DNA of 64,000 bases from Steinernema hermaphroditum (Eukaryota > Nematoda > Chromadorea > Rhabditida > Steinernematidae). Made by a program: the position numbers and the translations under genes. Below are positions 44,689 through 55,554 of this stretch, one piece after another. The notes beneath the pieces are model-generated. The model did not search any database. It worked only from the letters and a program-made list of their open reading frames with translations, and was not told the DNA's origin. The stretch's first letter is position 1; every line of letters starts with the position of its first letter. The stretch covers positions 2,380,769-2,444,768 of the forward strand of contig CM059624.1 in the NCBI GenBank assembly GCA_030435675.1. The letters are read 5' to 3'.

Positions 44689-46370
44689 ATGGATTTCTTG
44701 CCACATGCTCTCGTCGATCATATCGTCGACTTCCTGCCGCTGAACGACGTCAAAACTATCGTCAAGGCAACTGTTGGAAACCGGGATCTTGCAATGTGGA
44801 ATCGCATTGCCGAAGAACATCTGCGAGAGCGTTATCTGCTCGACGTGAATGTGTACCTTGAAGAACAAAAAAAGTGCGATGAGGCGATGCACGGCTTCTC
44901 ACCGAAACGACGCAGATTGGAAGATGAGCATAAGAACGCTATGCTGGTTCAAATGTACATCGAGAAGCGCCTCTTTGGAAGGGCAAGCCCCCTTGCTGAA
45001 TGGGATTTCAAGAACTGGCGGCATGCATGGCTTGGCAAAGTCGCGTTTCACTCGGGTTGTCCGAGGACAGCCGACGGCACTGCGCAGTACCCGCAAGCTG
45101 ACCCCGATGAGATTGTGCGCGTTATCAGCCTTCCAGTCGCTACAAAAAATGAAACCAAGCTACCCAGTTCTCTCTGCTTCAATGATCTCTGTCCTCACCA
45201 ATTGGATCCCGCACTGAATATGGCCGATTTCGTCCAGAAGACGTTCACTGCACTTGCATGGAATGAGTGCTGGGATGGCTCGGAGAGGGAAGTCGACGAT
45301 TTTTTGTGCGATTACTTGGATCGAGAAGCCTTCTTGGAAGAGTTAGTGTTTAACATAGAAGAGGTCTGGAAGTTAGAAGATGGACCTCTTTCCGAACGAA
45401 TCGTCGAGCTTTTCAAAACGAAGAATTCACTGAAAGTTGCCGCTGCTGTGGGAACGATTTCCGTTTTTGAAGAAAATGCCATCGTCACGCGTTGGAAGAG
45501 GTCCAATGGCATGTATCGAGGTTACAAGGAGTTTTACATGTATGATTGCTGGTGGCGGACAAAAAATCGCAAGATGGGCGCTCACGGCTACTTTGTTCAT
45601 CGTTCCAAACGGTCATCCTTGTACATTTCGGAGACTGGAGAATATATGAAGATCGTGAAGTTCCAGCCTTGGGTAAGTGTTGCTTCATGTTCGTCGTTCA
45701 CCTTTCTACTTTCAGCACGAACCGGTCAGCGCTCAATGGATGGACTCTTTGATCGAACAGTGGAAAAGGAGCCAAGGATTTTACATCCACAGAGGAGAGC
45801 GGAAAATGAACCTTCTTGTGAATGACGAAGAATGGGGGAAGTTTATTAGAAATTGCAATACTTTTGGAGCAACACCGAAGAACGGTTTTTCTATTGAGCA
45901 TTCTTCGCATTTTGCGACTCTAGAGATCAGCAGAGGGCCAGAAACGCTTGTTACCTGTGAAGCGAAGGTGAGAAAGTAACGTTTTTGTGGTTTTGAGTCT
46001 ACTTCTTTTTAAGCGCAAAAAGTTGAGCGGTGCTGGACTGCGGGATTTTATCGCAGAATGGGAGAAAGGAAACGGCCACTTCCTAGTCGATCAGAGCAGA
46101 AGAATCGAAGTCGAGGTGGACTACCCAGAGTTTATGAACATGTTTACGGATCGTCGTAATTGTAATGCAGTTTTTATTAATCACCCACGTGTCAACGCTC
46201 GTTTGGAAATCAAAATGGCTTTTTCTGACGATTATTACCATTTTTTCAACCGTATTACCGTTGTGCCGATTGATCCCGAGGTTTGTCTTCTGGTTCGGAT
46301 TTTCTTTGCAATTCCTTGCTTTCAGGAAGTTGAAGACTGGAACCTGGACCTGTTATTTGGACGACAATAG
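44689..46370 (+). CDS. F-box-like family protein with repeated C-terminal modules, gene C
   Basis: The model is join(44689..45672, 45716..45967, 46014..46280, 46326..46370), 515 aa, all phase 0 and all GT-AG. It is the closest relative of gene B along its whole length: MDFLPHALVDHIVDFLPLND, then WDFKNWRHAWLGKVAFHS, IVRVISLPV and QKTFTALAWNECWDG. Modules contain ITVTRWKRSNGMYRGYKEF-like, LIEQWKRSQGFYIHRGERK and FIAEWEKGNGHFLVDQSRR, and the protein ends EVEDWNLDLLFGRQ. It has a short insertion relative to gene B after the first ~65 residues (KKCDEAMHGFSPKRRR). Sequence up to ~45 bp upstream of the ATG is also similar between B and C, so promoters were duplicated with the genes. Confidence 0.8.
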
Positions 46371-46645
46371 AAGTAACCATCCACATTTGTCATTGCTGTA
46401 TCAGTTTCCATTTCATCATTATTTGTTTGCTTTTGTTACCGAAGCGTAAACCTATTTGTACATCAGCCAGTTTGGCTTAACTCCGAATCATTTTGATCTC
46501 CATAGCAGTACGCAAAAGGTCATTTTGACCTTTTTTTGCTCTGCTTTGTCTACATTGTTCAAGACATAGATCGTGGTGGCATTGCTTTGCTCCATAGTGT
46601 GCGTTAACTTGGGCAAAAAGCAAGGCTACCTCGCCTTTTTCAGCC

Positions 46646-46652
46646 TATAAAA
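46646..46652 (+). promoter_or_regulatory. TATA box of single-exon paralogue X
   Basis: TATAAAA in CAGCCTATAAAAGCC lies 32-38 bp before the ATG at 46684. Confidence 0.5.
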
Positions 46653-46683
46653 GCCTAGATCAATCATCACAACATCTAGTACG

Positions 46684-47205
46684 ATGAATCCTCAACCGTT
46701 ACACACACTGTGTCTCGTCGAAGCCGCCCTCAATTCGACACATTCCGTCCTTCCCATTCAAATTCGAAAGCGGATCGACATCTTGAAACCGTCTCTCGAG
46801 AATTTCCTGAAAACTATCGAAAACGCCTTCACCATTTCAAGACAAAAGATAGTCCTTTCCAGGAACGGAGAAGTCGATTATAGTGCAACCATCGAGGGTC
46901 TCGGTCCGGCCGGGAAAAAGACGTTCCATGAAGTCTGTGAAAGGAACCGCCTCTTTTTCGTTAAGTGGAGGCTGGCCACCGGAGTCAAGCTCGAGATGCG
47001 CAGCTCGGAACTCACCGAAGCGCTGGAAATATGCGCAGTGCACGATTCCGCGGAAGTGATGCTTCGCGTTCTGCAGAGCATCTCCAATCCGAGGTGGAGT
47101 ACCCTTGCCGCTCATCGTAGTCTTCTGACAAGGATCCATGAAGACCTATCAGAAGATGTTATAAGGACGCTGGATGAGTTTATTGAATTGTTCAGGGCGA
47201 AATAA
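46684..47205 (+). CDS. single-exon paralogue X, unknown family
   Basis: 173 aa, intronless, with a TATA box just upstream. No signal peptide or membrane segment is seen. It shares a C-terminal block with the gene at 50.2 kb: WRLATGVKLEMRSSELTEAL here versus WTILTGGSFEMDSDDLYDAL there, followed by LRVLQSISNP versus LRSIQNP. The rest is mostly helical and soluble (RKRIDILKPSLENFLKTIEN). I do not recognise the family. The partner lies 3 kb downstream beyond a DP-like gene and a minisatellite. Confidence 0.65.
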   Translation: MNPQPLHTLCLVEAALNSTHSVLPIQIRKRIDILKPSLENFLKTIENAFTISRQKIVLSRNGEVDYSATIEGLGPAGKKTFHEVCERNRLFFVKWRLATGVKLEMRSSELTEALEICAVHDSAEVMLRVLQSISNPRWSTLAAHRSLLTRIHEDLSEDVIRTLDEFIELFRAK

Positions 47206-47579
47206 AAGGTTGTTTAATAGACGTGTCAGGAAATTTTCATTCTAAGGGGTCGAGGATCCGAGGTCCATTCCTAGCGCCTAATGAAGTTCTACTTATGATA
47301 TTCACGGTCAAACGCCTTTCTTCAAATTAGCTGACTGGCCAAGCCGTCCTGGTCGGGTCCAACCTGATACATCATATAAAACTTGCGACCGTTCGCAGTG
47401 AGCGGTACGAATAGCACAAACGACGAGAGTAAATCAGATGCTCTCTGCCCTTTCTGTCTAACAGTCGACCATATGGAACCTCTCCTTTCTAAACTTGAGT
47501 ATTCCCCTGGCTATCCTCGCCCGTTTTTGACCTTACTACAAAGTTTGACTAAATTTATTGGTTAGTTGACAGTCCGGTA

Positions 47580-47632
47580 ATACGCCCGACGACGCCGCAC
47601 TCGCCGACGCCCGACGCGCCTGCCAACGCCCC
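47580..47632 (+). repeat. degenerate copies of the 19-bp minisatellite unit
   Basis: Contains CGCCGACGCCCGACGCGCCTG and flanking GACGACGCC pieces, matching the array at 49.5-50.1 kb. It lies after gene X, so related repeat sequence flanks the DP-like gene on both sides. Confidence 0.6.
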
Positions 47633-47780
47633 GAGTCATTTGCTGTCCCTAAAAATCAGCTCGTGCACTTGTTAACAATAACTATTTTATGGCAACAATA
47701 TCAATATCAGTCAACACGAATAAGCCAACACAACAACACTAACGTTCCCGGGCACTTCTCCGCTAATGTCGGCGGCTCGG

Positions 47781-48935
47781 CTACCGTGACGTTTTGAACG
47801 CTTCGAAAGGCCAATGATTCGTATTCACAATTTGATCTATGTCCGGTCTGAGAGCTTCCGGGACGTAAGACTTGATCTTTTCAATGTTCTCCAGCGTAAT
47901 CAGGTCGTTCTCCATACCGCAGGCAAGTCCAAGTCTCTTCATCAGGTCAATATCATCGTATACTTGGAACGGCCGATCGAATTGAAACAAGTATTCGGTC
48001 CTAGTATAATCAAATTATGGAAAAACTACGTGAATCCATAAAGCTTACTTGTCATCAGTGATACCGACGTCAACATTGGTAAACCTGTCCGTTGTCACGA
48101 TGATGTTCGGAACGGGTATGGTAGTTTCACTTTGAGGACGCCCATGTATGCGCTCCGCAGCTCGGTTTCGCTCCAGTAAGTTCCTGTACGACGCCATTTG
48201 GCACACAAGATTACGAAGTTCTGTCTTCTTGCGGGTGACTTCTTCACGGCGCTTCATGGCATTTGCGTTCATCTCACGTATTTGCTAAACGTTTGTTTGT
48301 TAGTGAGTAGAGTGACTGGTGACCACTTACAAGCCTAGCATTCACCGACGCACCAATAAATCGGACAGTCTTGTTATCCTTTGAGACTATATTAGCCGCA
48401 GCCATAACGTTCAGTACTTCGTAAACTCGGCGCTCTACGTTTCGAGCCACACGAATGTCCCGAGCGTCCTAAACAGCACATCAACATCTCATAGATAAAA
48501 TTAATTCAATTACATCTTTATTTGTCTTATCCTTGACTCCATCAAAGTAGCGTTTCAAGATCTCTTGCGTGATCTGAAAATAGATCAGTTATTACCCGCA
48601 ATGCAAAGTATGTTAACCTCTTGATAAGTGGCTTCTTTTTTTTCTACGATGTAGTCGAACGCCACCTTGCTGTAGTATTTCATCCCCTTGACCTTTGTGT
48701 CATTGTCTTCTGTCGTATCAACTCGAAGCGAGCCTGCGCTTTCGAACAGCTTCAACTGTTCGGCAATAACACGTTTCGTAACTTGGCTGCTGTGCTTTGG
48801 TTCTCCAACCGGTGCCGGAATCAAGCGATTTTCGGCGTTGATCAAAATAGGTCTGCGCTTCACGCGGTACCGCATCTGGCTTCGCATCACACTGAACTGG
48901 ACGATTTGGCGTCTGGCACCGTATGGCAGGTCCAT
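47781..48935 (-). CDS. dpl-1: DP-family transcription factor (E2F dimerisation partner)
   Basis: The model is complement(join(47781..48000, 48049..48284, 48331..48468, 48514..48573, 48618..48935)), 323 aa, all phases consistent. DP proteins pair with E2F through a winged-helix DNA-binding domain and a coiled-coil/marked-box region to control cell-cycle genes. The winged helix spans roughly residues 85-170. It has KYYSKVAFDYI, ATYQEITQEILKRYF and the recognition-helix signature RNVERRVYEVLNVMAAANI (family: RRVYDALNVL). The dimerisation part contains LRNLVCQMASYRNLLERN, VPNIIVTT and YLFQFDRPFQVYDDIDLMKR, then LGLACGME, all standard DP landmarks. It ends 60 or so residues after that. It is shorter than C. 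elegans DPL-1 and human DP1, with a divergent N-terminus. Confidence 0.85.
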
Positions 48936-49497
48936 TATGATATTATTTGATTATGACTGTAAAAACAACAATAAGACTCGCGCGTCAATTGCCACCGAAA
49001 CGGAGATTCAGAATACTCAGAAACAGGCAACCGGAACATGTACATTTTTCGGCAGCACGGCCCATTTTTGAAGTCGCGAAAGTGTTTGAACGAAGAGGTT
49101 CAGAGCAGGGCTTCACACATGAATGGAACTACAAGAGATTCCTACTCGCGGAGTCACATCTAGATTCGTTAGTTTCACAGTTTGAACTACCGTCCAACTC
49201 AAAAGCGGATCCTTCGTATTCGCAACACTGACCGAACCGCTTTAGTGCATGATATCGTATCTTTTGCGCCGCGCAAAAAACGCCCATGTTAATCTCGTGG
49301 TGGGACCGAAAAATTTGAACGAAAGCAAACAAGCTTTCTTTTGCTTCCCATATTACCACAAGTTAACATTCGACTATGAGCCATTCCATCTAATGTTTCA
49401 GGGATTTCGGGGAGAAACATTTTGAGCCATCCTGTTCATCTCGAAACATTCCAGTATTAAGTAGACGAAGAGGCTGAGCAGGATGTTGAACACCAAG

Positions 49498-50080
49498 CGG
49501 CTCCGACGCCGACGACGCCCGCCGACGCCCGACGACGCCCGCCGACGCCCGACGCGCTCGCCGACGCCCGACGCGCTCGCCGACGCCCGACGCGCTCGCC
49601 GACGCCCGACGCGCTCGCCGACGCCCGACGCGCTCGCCGACGCCCGACGCGCTCGCCGACGCCCGACGCGCTCGCCGACGCCCGACGCGCTCGCCGACGC
49701 CCGACGCGCTCGCCGACGCCCGACGCGCTCGCCGACGCCCGACGTGTTTGTAGACGCCCGACGTGTTTGTAGACGCCCGACGCGCTCGCCGACGCCCGAC
49801 GTGTTTGTAGACGCCCGACGCGCTCGCCGACGCCCGACGTGTTTGTAGACGCCCGACGTGTTTGTAGACGCCCGACGTGTTTGTAGACGCCCGACGCGCT
49901 CGCCGACGCCCGACGTGTTTGTAGACGCCCGACGTGTTTGTAGACGCCCGACGTGTTTGTAGACGCCCGACGTGTTTGTAGACGCCCGACGTGTTTGTAG
50001 ACGCCCGACGTGTTTGTAGACGCCCGACGTGTTTGTAGACGCCCGACGTGTTTGTAGACGCCCGACGTGTTTGTAGACGT
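49498..50080 (+). repeat. 19-bp minisatellite with two alternating unit types
   Basis: About thirty tandem 19-bp units, all beginning GACGCCCGACG. Type 1 is GACGCCCGACGCGCTCGCC and fills the left part. Type 2 is GACGCCCGACGTGTTTGTA and fills the right part. They are interspersed in the middle (49740-49900). The array begins with shorter degenerate GACGACGCCCGCC units. It ends ~140 bp before the start of single-exon paralogue Y. Long frames through the array (for example on the minus strand 49390-50163) are artefacts of the repeat. Confidence 0.95.
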
Positions 50081-50175
50081 TTGAAAGAGACTGAATTTAG
50101 AGATAGTTCGGCAGCAAAGTTTTCGAATTTTCTATTCCAGACTCTGTCTGAGGGGATTGGCATTGCTTCTTACGG

Positions 50176-50181
50176 TATATA
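50176..50181 (+). promoter_or_regulatory. TATA-like box of single-exon paralogue Y
   Basis: TATATA in ACGGTATATATGAAC lies ~37-42 bp before the ATG at 50218, the same spacing as for paralogue X. Confidence 0.45.
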
Positions 50182-50217
50182 TGAACAGGATGTCTTCACC
50201 CCGTACCTAGATCTCCA

Positions 50218-50832
50218 ATGGAGACCCTAATCGACCACTGCCTCATCACAATCGCGAGAGATCTTCAAGTTCCATTGACCGTCATACCCCCTCGCCTTCG
50301 CACCCGCTACACCGCCTTCAAATCGTCCTTGGCCATGTTCCAGTGCCTGTTTGGATACAGTGTCGATGTCAAGAAGGTGAAGTTTTCTCTCTTCCCCGAC
50401 GCTCGGATTGATTTCGAAGAAACGCTTTTCAACAATCCCCACCTGGAACTGCTCATCGCCTACATCCACGAGGGCGTTCACTTCGATAAGAGGCGCGTCT
50501 TCAAGAAGTTCCCTTTGGAGGACAAAAAGAGATACTACAAGGAGATGATGACCTACGACGATCTCCTCCGAATCAATTGGACGATACTAACCGGAGGCAG
50601 CTTTGAAATGGATAGTGATGACCTGTATGACGCTCTGCAAGTGTGTCTTAACGAAGATTCCCGAACTACTTTGTGGGATGTGCTGAGAAGCATCCAGAAT
50701 CCAACAGCCGATGCGATCCGCCATCTACGCGATCAAGTCATCATTGCCGGACTGCCTGACCAGCCTGTCAGAGTAGCCGAGTACATTGCTGAGTGTTTCG
50801 AGGAATTTATTGACTCTTTGCCGACTGAATAA
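50218..50832 (+). CDS. single-exon paralogue Y, unknown family
   Basis: 204 aa, intronless, starting METLIDHCLITIARDLQV. It is a diverged paralogue of the 173-aa protein at 46.7 kb, with a shared C-terminal block WTILTGGSFEMDSDDLYDAL and VLRSIQNP. Like its partner it is soluble and helix-rich without signal peptide or zinc motif. The N-terminal half (VIPPRLRTRYTAFKSSLAMF) aligns with PIQIRKRIDILKPSLENF in X. The 19-bp minisatellite lies within its upstream ~140-720 bp, so array length could affect its promoter. No function can be assigned. Confidence 0.7.
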   Translation: METLIDHCLITIARDLQVPLTVIPPRLRTRYTAFKSSLAMFQCLFGYSVDVKKVKFSLFPDARIDFEETLFNNPHLELLIAYIHEGVHFDKRRVFKKFPLEDKKRYYKEMMTYDDLLRINWTILTGGSFEMDSDDLYDALQVCLNEDSRTTLWDVLRSIQNPTADAIRHLRDQVIIAGLPDQPVRVAEYIAECFEEFIDSLPTE

Positions 50833-51128
50833 AACTTGAATGGTAAAGATACTTCTCGTCATGTAGGAGGAGGCACTCTTGAACGGACACCACACCATAC
50901 AATATGGATCAGAGATGGGCATAAGCTCAGCCGTACAACCGGTAGAACAGGCTGGTTGGTCAGCGGTGCAGCCGATCCGTGTGCCGTCGAACGGCAGATC
51001 GGCTAAATAGCTAGACTAGCCGACCCGCCCCATTCGCACTGTAAGGAGATAACACACCAAATGAACCATAACAACTTCACAAAAATATTATCGCACAGAA
51101 AACCACAGATAAAACGGTTAACACATGA

Positions 51129-52461
51129 TTAGATGTCATCGATATCCAGCTCTTCTCCATCATCGCCCTTAATGGTGACCTTCGCAGCCTCCTCTTTGGT
51201 CTCAGCCTTTTCAGTATTGACCTTCTCGACGACAGTCCCAAAAGTACGAGCGCGTTCATCGAAGCCGACTTCATCATCACTCTCGTCTTCTTCCTCGCTC
51301 TCTTCATCGGCTTCTTTCAACCAGTTGATGATCACTGCAGCTTTGTCGATGATCTGGCGCGATAGCTCCTTCTTGACATATTTGCTTGAAGGCTTCTCTC
51401 CCCAAGCAACAATCACCTCTTCGGTGACAATATCCAAATCGTACAGCGCCTTGATAATGTGCGCAGTCTTCGGGAGCAGAGCATCCTTGTTATTGGCAAT
51501 CAGTTGCTCGATGCCTCCAAGCAGGTATTTCTGGGCCTACAAAAGAGCAGGTAAATAATGGAGTAGATGAACAACTCAACCTTTTGATCGTTGGCGGTAA
51601 AACGGAGCAGGAGAATGCGGTGGGTCTTAAGTTGCTCAAGGACATTCTCGTCGAAAATGACGTCAGCCAGGAGCAACGGCGCCTTGGTCTTCAAATCCAG
51701 ACGCTCCGCTTCATTCGCTAATTCCTTGCTATCGCTGAGGCGTCCTTCCTTCTTTGCATTTAGGAAATATTGATGTAACATGTCGAGGCGTTCTTCAATG
51801 GGCTTGTCCAAATCCTTGCTGATGATCAGTTTGCCAATCTGAGCGGACACCTTCTCGTCGTTGTCAAATGGTTCCGGCTCCCAGTCCTCTTCAACATCAT
51901 CAGAGCTTCCGTTTTCGAAATGGTCGTTCTCGTTGCCATTTTCGTCGCTCTTGCTATTGCCCTTGTGCTTCTTTTCGGACTTAGGTGGGTTTTTGATGAT
52001 GAATGCGGACAGCTTGTGCTTCGAGTCAATGGTACCGCTATGTCCGCAAGCCTTGCACTTGCTGTGGATAACATTGCGCTTGACGGTCTGAAACGAAAGC
52101 CAATTAAATTCTGAATCACAGGCACTTCACCAACCAGAGTGGTTTCAGGGTTGTCACAAGCGGTGCAGAGAACGAATTTGCGAATAAAGCCATCGAGAAT
52201 ATCCTGGAGCTTGTTGGCGTCGTGCTCCCCGTTGACAATGTAACGGTCATTCTTGGTGTCGATGTTCGTTTGCGCTCCCAACTCACATCCGAAGTACTTG
52301 GTCGGATAGGTAGGCGGGCGTTCCAACGACTTCGCAATTTCCACCATGTTAGCAATGACGGTCTTGATGCCATTTCCCTTTCCTTCCACCTTCGCCATCA
52401 GCCTAGGCATCTTGTAGCGGTAGAAGGGGTCCAGAACTTGGCGGTTAACGTTGAGAGCCAT
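51129..52461 (-). CDS. eif-5: translation initiation factor eIF5
   Basis: The GTPase-activating protein for eIF2-GTP in the 43S/48S initiation complex. The model is complement(join(51129..51536, 51581..52087, 52135..52461)), 413 aa, close to the ~436 aa of C. elegans; all introns are phase 0. The N-terminal GAP domain has the arginine-finger region [16 protein letters not shown] and the conserved [13 protein letters not shown]. It also has the C2-C2 zinc site (CTACDNPET ... CKACGHSG). A charged linker with WEPEPFDND follows. The C-terminal W2 (MIF4G-like) domain contains [11 protein letters not shown] and ends in the acidic [10 protein letters not shown]...[19 protein letters not shown] region that binds eIF1/eIF2beta. 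The tail is DIDDI, identical in type to the worm orthologue. Confidence 0.97.
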
Positions 52462-55400
52462 TTTTCTTACGAGAGTAGATTACGTAACGAGGAACTGTTA
52501 ACTGAAAAGAGACCATATAACTCACGCCGACAACGAGCACAACCCATAAATCCCACTTTATATGCTAACTACAGCAACGCCAATGCATGTAATGCATCGC
52601 AAATTTTCCCAGCTGTGCATCCCACGTGAACAAGAATGTGAGCAATGCCAAAGAGACTTACACTTCCGCCAAGCCAACGCCAGTTCAACCATGAAACACA
52701 AGCAACCAGAACCAACTGCCCACGAGAACGACTGTGAGTCGAATGGCGATTCGCCGCACAGCCGCTCTTTATAAAACAACTCTGTCTCGTTTTTGCATAA
52801 AAGTACGACTGAGCAGTCTAACCACAAAGTGCAAGCGAATTTAGACATCTCACCGTGCACAGACAGGCGAGCATTCTGCGAAAGCTATCAGTACATTTCC
52901 TGGTTGGCCTGCAAGCGGTCGATTCAATCTTGCAGCAGCGTTAAACCCAACTAAAATCCAATAGATTTCACTCCAAATTCACGGACTGATCCCTAAACTC
53001 ACACAAAATCCTACAAATTTAGACTGATGGAGATTTCAGCTCCCAATTACCAAGACCATACCGAGCAATTAACGCAAATCGATCAAACAAGCTTACCACG
53101 TTTATGCCGACTATGAAGCATCAAAAATCCGGGTGATTCGTCGAAATTCTGAGAGTCGATAGACTCGAAACGCATCAATCAGAGGGATCGGTCTGCGTTT
53201 GCAAAACGGAAGTGCCTCGCGCATTTCGCCCGTTTGGGAAAAGTGTAGGCAATCAATCGTTTTGGGACCAACCGATTCAATTTAGATCGTTTTTTGGGTG
53301 TTCGTTTTTCGGTTTCTTGATGCTTCTTGCTTCCTTCAACGTGGTTTCTGCTTCAATTTTCAAGTGAACAAGCCAACTACCACTCTTTTTAGGACATTGG
53401 GGGCAAGCTGTGAAGCTTAACAAGTCGAGATTTGACTGTTTTGGTTTTAGAAGTGCGTTAGAGCTAAGCACTGGTCTTTTAATTGTAAAATAAAGCCTCG
53501 CGAGCTAGAATCTTTTGTTCATTTCTGCTATCTCTCGAATGTTTCTCAGATGTGGATCTGTCATAGCGCGAATTTCGTTCGAAAATCCATTCTGTCAATG
53601 TTCCTCGTGTTTCAGAACGACTTTAAAGCCAAACGTTGCCGCTTACGTTGCCAAATCTGTGCAAAATTCAAGCGACAGCCATTCCGAAACTTGCGTTATT
53701 TGGTTCGTTTTCCAAGTGTTTTGCTTCTTGCCCGCATTTAGATGTGTTATGAGTTTAATCTCGAAGCGTTTTTCGGTTTAGTTGAGTTACAATCAGCGCA
53801 GAAGTCGCTTCTTAGTGCGTTCCCCCACTTTCGGTGCGTGGAAACCGCACAGCAACACGCTCCATTCTTTCATAGCTCCTTCATGTGAATAACGAGTCGT
53901 GTTGACCAAAACCGTGTGACTTTCACACCACCCTATATTGTTTTGCTGCTCATCAGTACGGTAGCCATGTGATTACCATGGATATTCTTCCCTTTTTTGC
54001 ATATAATCCCACATAAATACCGGAACGGCTACTTACAGAATATAGAGTTGACGATGCACGTAGACGGAGTCCGTTTCGTTTCTGCCAAAGAGCATACGGC
54101 GGCAATCGGGTTCGACTGTTTCCGCAGAAGTCCACCAAAAGTAGCCTTCAGTTTCTTTCGTTTTCTTGACAACCTCCCTAGAGAGAATGGATTAGCTGCT
54201 GTTCGCAGGTATCACGGAGGCTTACCTTCCTGAAGGTTGTCGAGCATAAAACTACTATTCTTCGTCTTTTGTGGGCGCAAATTCATGCAACTGGAACGCT
54301 CCAGTAGTGTATTTGGTGGCGGTTTATGAAATATACCTGTAAAGAGAGAGGACGCGTTAGGATTACGGTAGGTAGCGCGAAAATGGAGTGGAACGGGCGG
54401 ACTCGCCTAGGGGTATGCTCGGATTAGAGATGTTTTGGTCGATTTTGGGGAAAGCGGAGAAGTGAGACTTTACCCACGGATTGTGACGCTGTGTACAGGA
54501 GGGATTGATGGAAATCGTCGGAAAATCTGTACAAATACGCGAGATCGGACGCGATAGGAGAGCGAATTGAGGCGAGCGCTACGTATAACAATAGGCCTAT
54601 CGAAATGAACGCTCTGCGCCGCCCCATTATGAATTTATATGGGTCACGGTGGGAGTCAAAGTGCGATAGATCACACCGGCGAAATACTCACGGTCTCGAC
54701 GCGACGCGCTTCAGCCTACTGTACGTCCTCGACGTCGCCGCTTCATGCCATTCGTTTCGCTTCATGTTCTATCACAAGCACACGGCGACGGCAGCTCGCG
54801 ATGGGCGACACAGGACGACTAATATTGTCGGAGAGTTTTCAGGTGGCCGGTTTCGCGACGTCGCCATCGTCACAGGATGGACGGCCGCATCCCTAGCGCC
54901 GCTCCACAGCCGCAACGACGATTGTGTTGTGTGTGTGCGAGAGAGTTGCTGGGCTCCGCCGCGGCCGAAGGGAGGGCGCTCCAATTTTTTCGCTATCGCG
55001 GCGCGTGTGATCGATAGCGGCTGCGGCGGTCGACTGCAAGTGGCGCCCGCTCCGGTGGGCTAGTTCTTCTCGAGGGGGTGGGGCCATAAGGCGCTGGTGA
55101 CAGCGGATGGGCGAGAGGGAGCGAGGTGCACCTCGACGACAACGGTAATTTGTCGGCGACGGGGTGAAGAAGTTGATGGGAGACTTCTAAAGTGGGGGTG
55201 AGCGTCTGGCGACATGTTGTCTAGACGGAAAAGGGAGGCGCGACGAAAGTGGACCTTATTTATGCATAGGGACAAGTGGGTGTGGGCCGTTATATCGTTC
55301 CGAGAATTGGTCTCAGGCCGTAGCTGACGTCGTCGAGGATCAAACATCGAGTGCAGCGTTTTTGGAAGGAGCTTTGTGTTCAGGTGGTTCATGGTCCATA

Positions 55401-55553
55401 GGCTTTTACGTCATTAGAAAGTGCTAATTATGTTTGTGAACAGGCCGAATTTAACTTCCTCATATCCGAGGAATCGGGAAGGGTTGGCAGTGCGAAGGCA
55501 AGCCTGACGATCACGAACGTGAAAGGTCCACAAGGATTGAGCACTTTTTCCTC
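52462..55553. other. gene-poor region upstream of eif-5
   Basis: No exon could be supported. 54600-55100 is GC-rich with several overlapping open frames on both strands, as in promoter or CpG-rich sequence, but no domain is recognisable. It may be a regulatory region for a gene outside the visible models. Confidence 0.4.
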
Positions 55554-55554
55554 A

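Noticed and set aside
49498..50080. CRISPR-like array
   Set aside because: Units are contiguous 19-mers without unique spacers, and the genome is eukaryotic.
49390..50163. 257-codon minus-strand frame (RRASTNTSGVYKHV repeats)
   Set aside because: It is the translation of the 19-bp minisatellite; no independent coding evidence.
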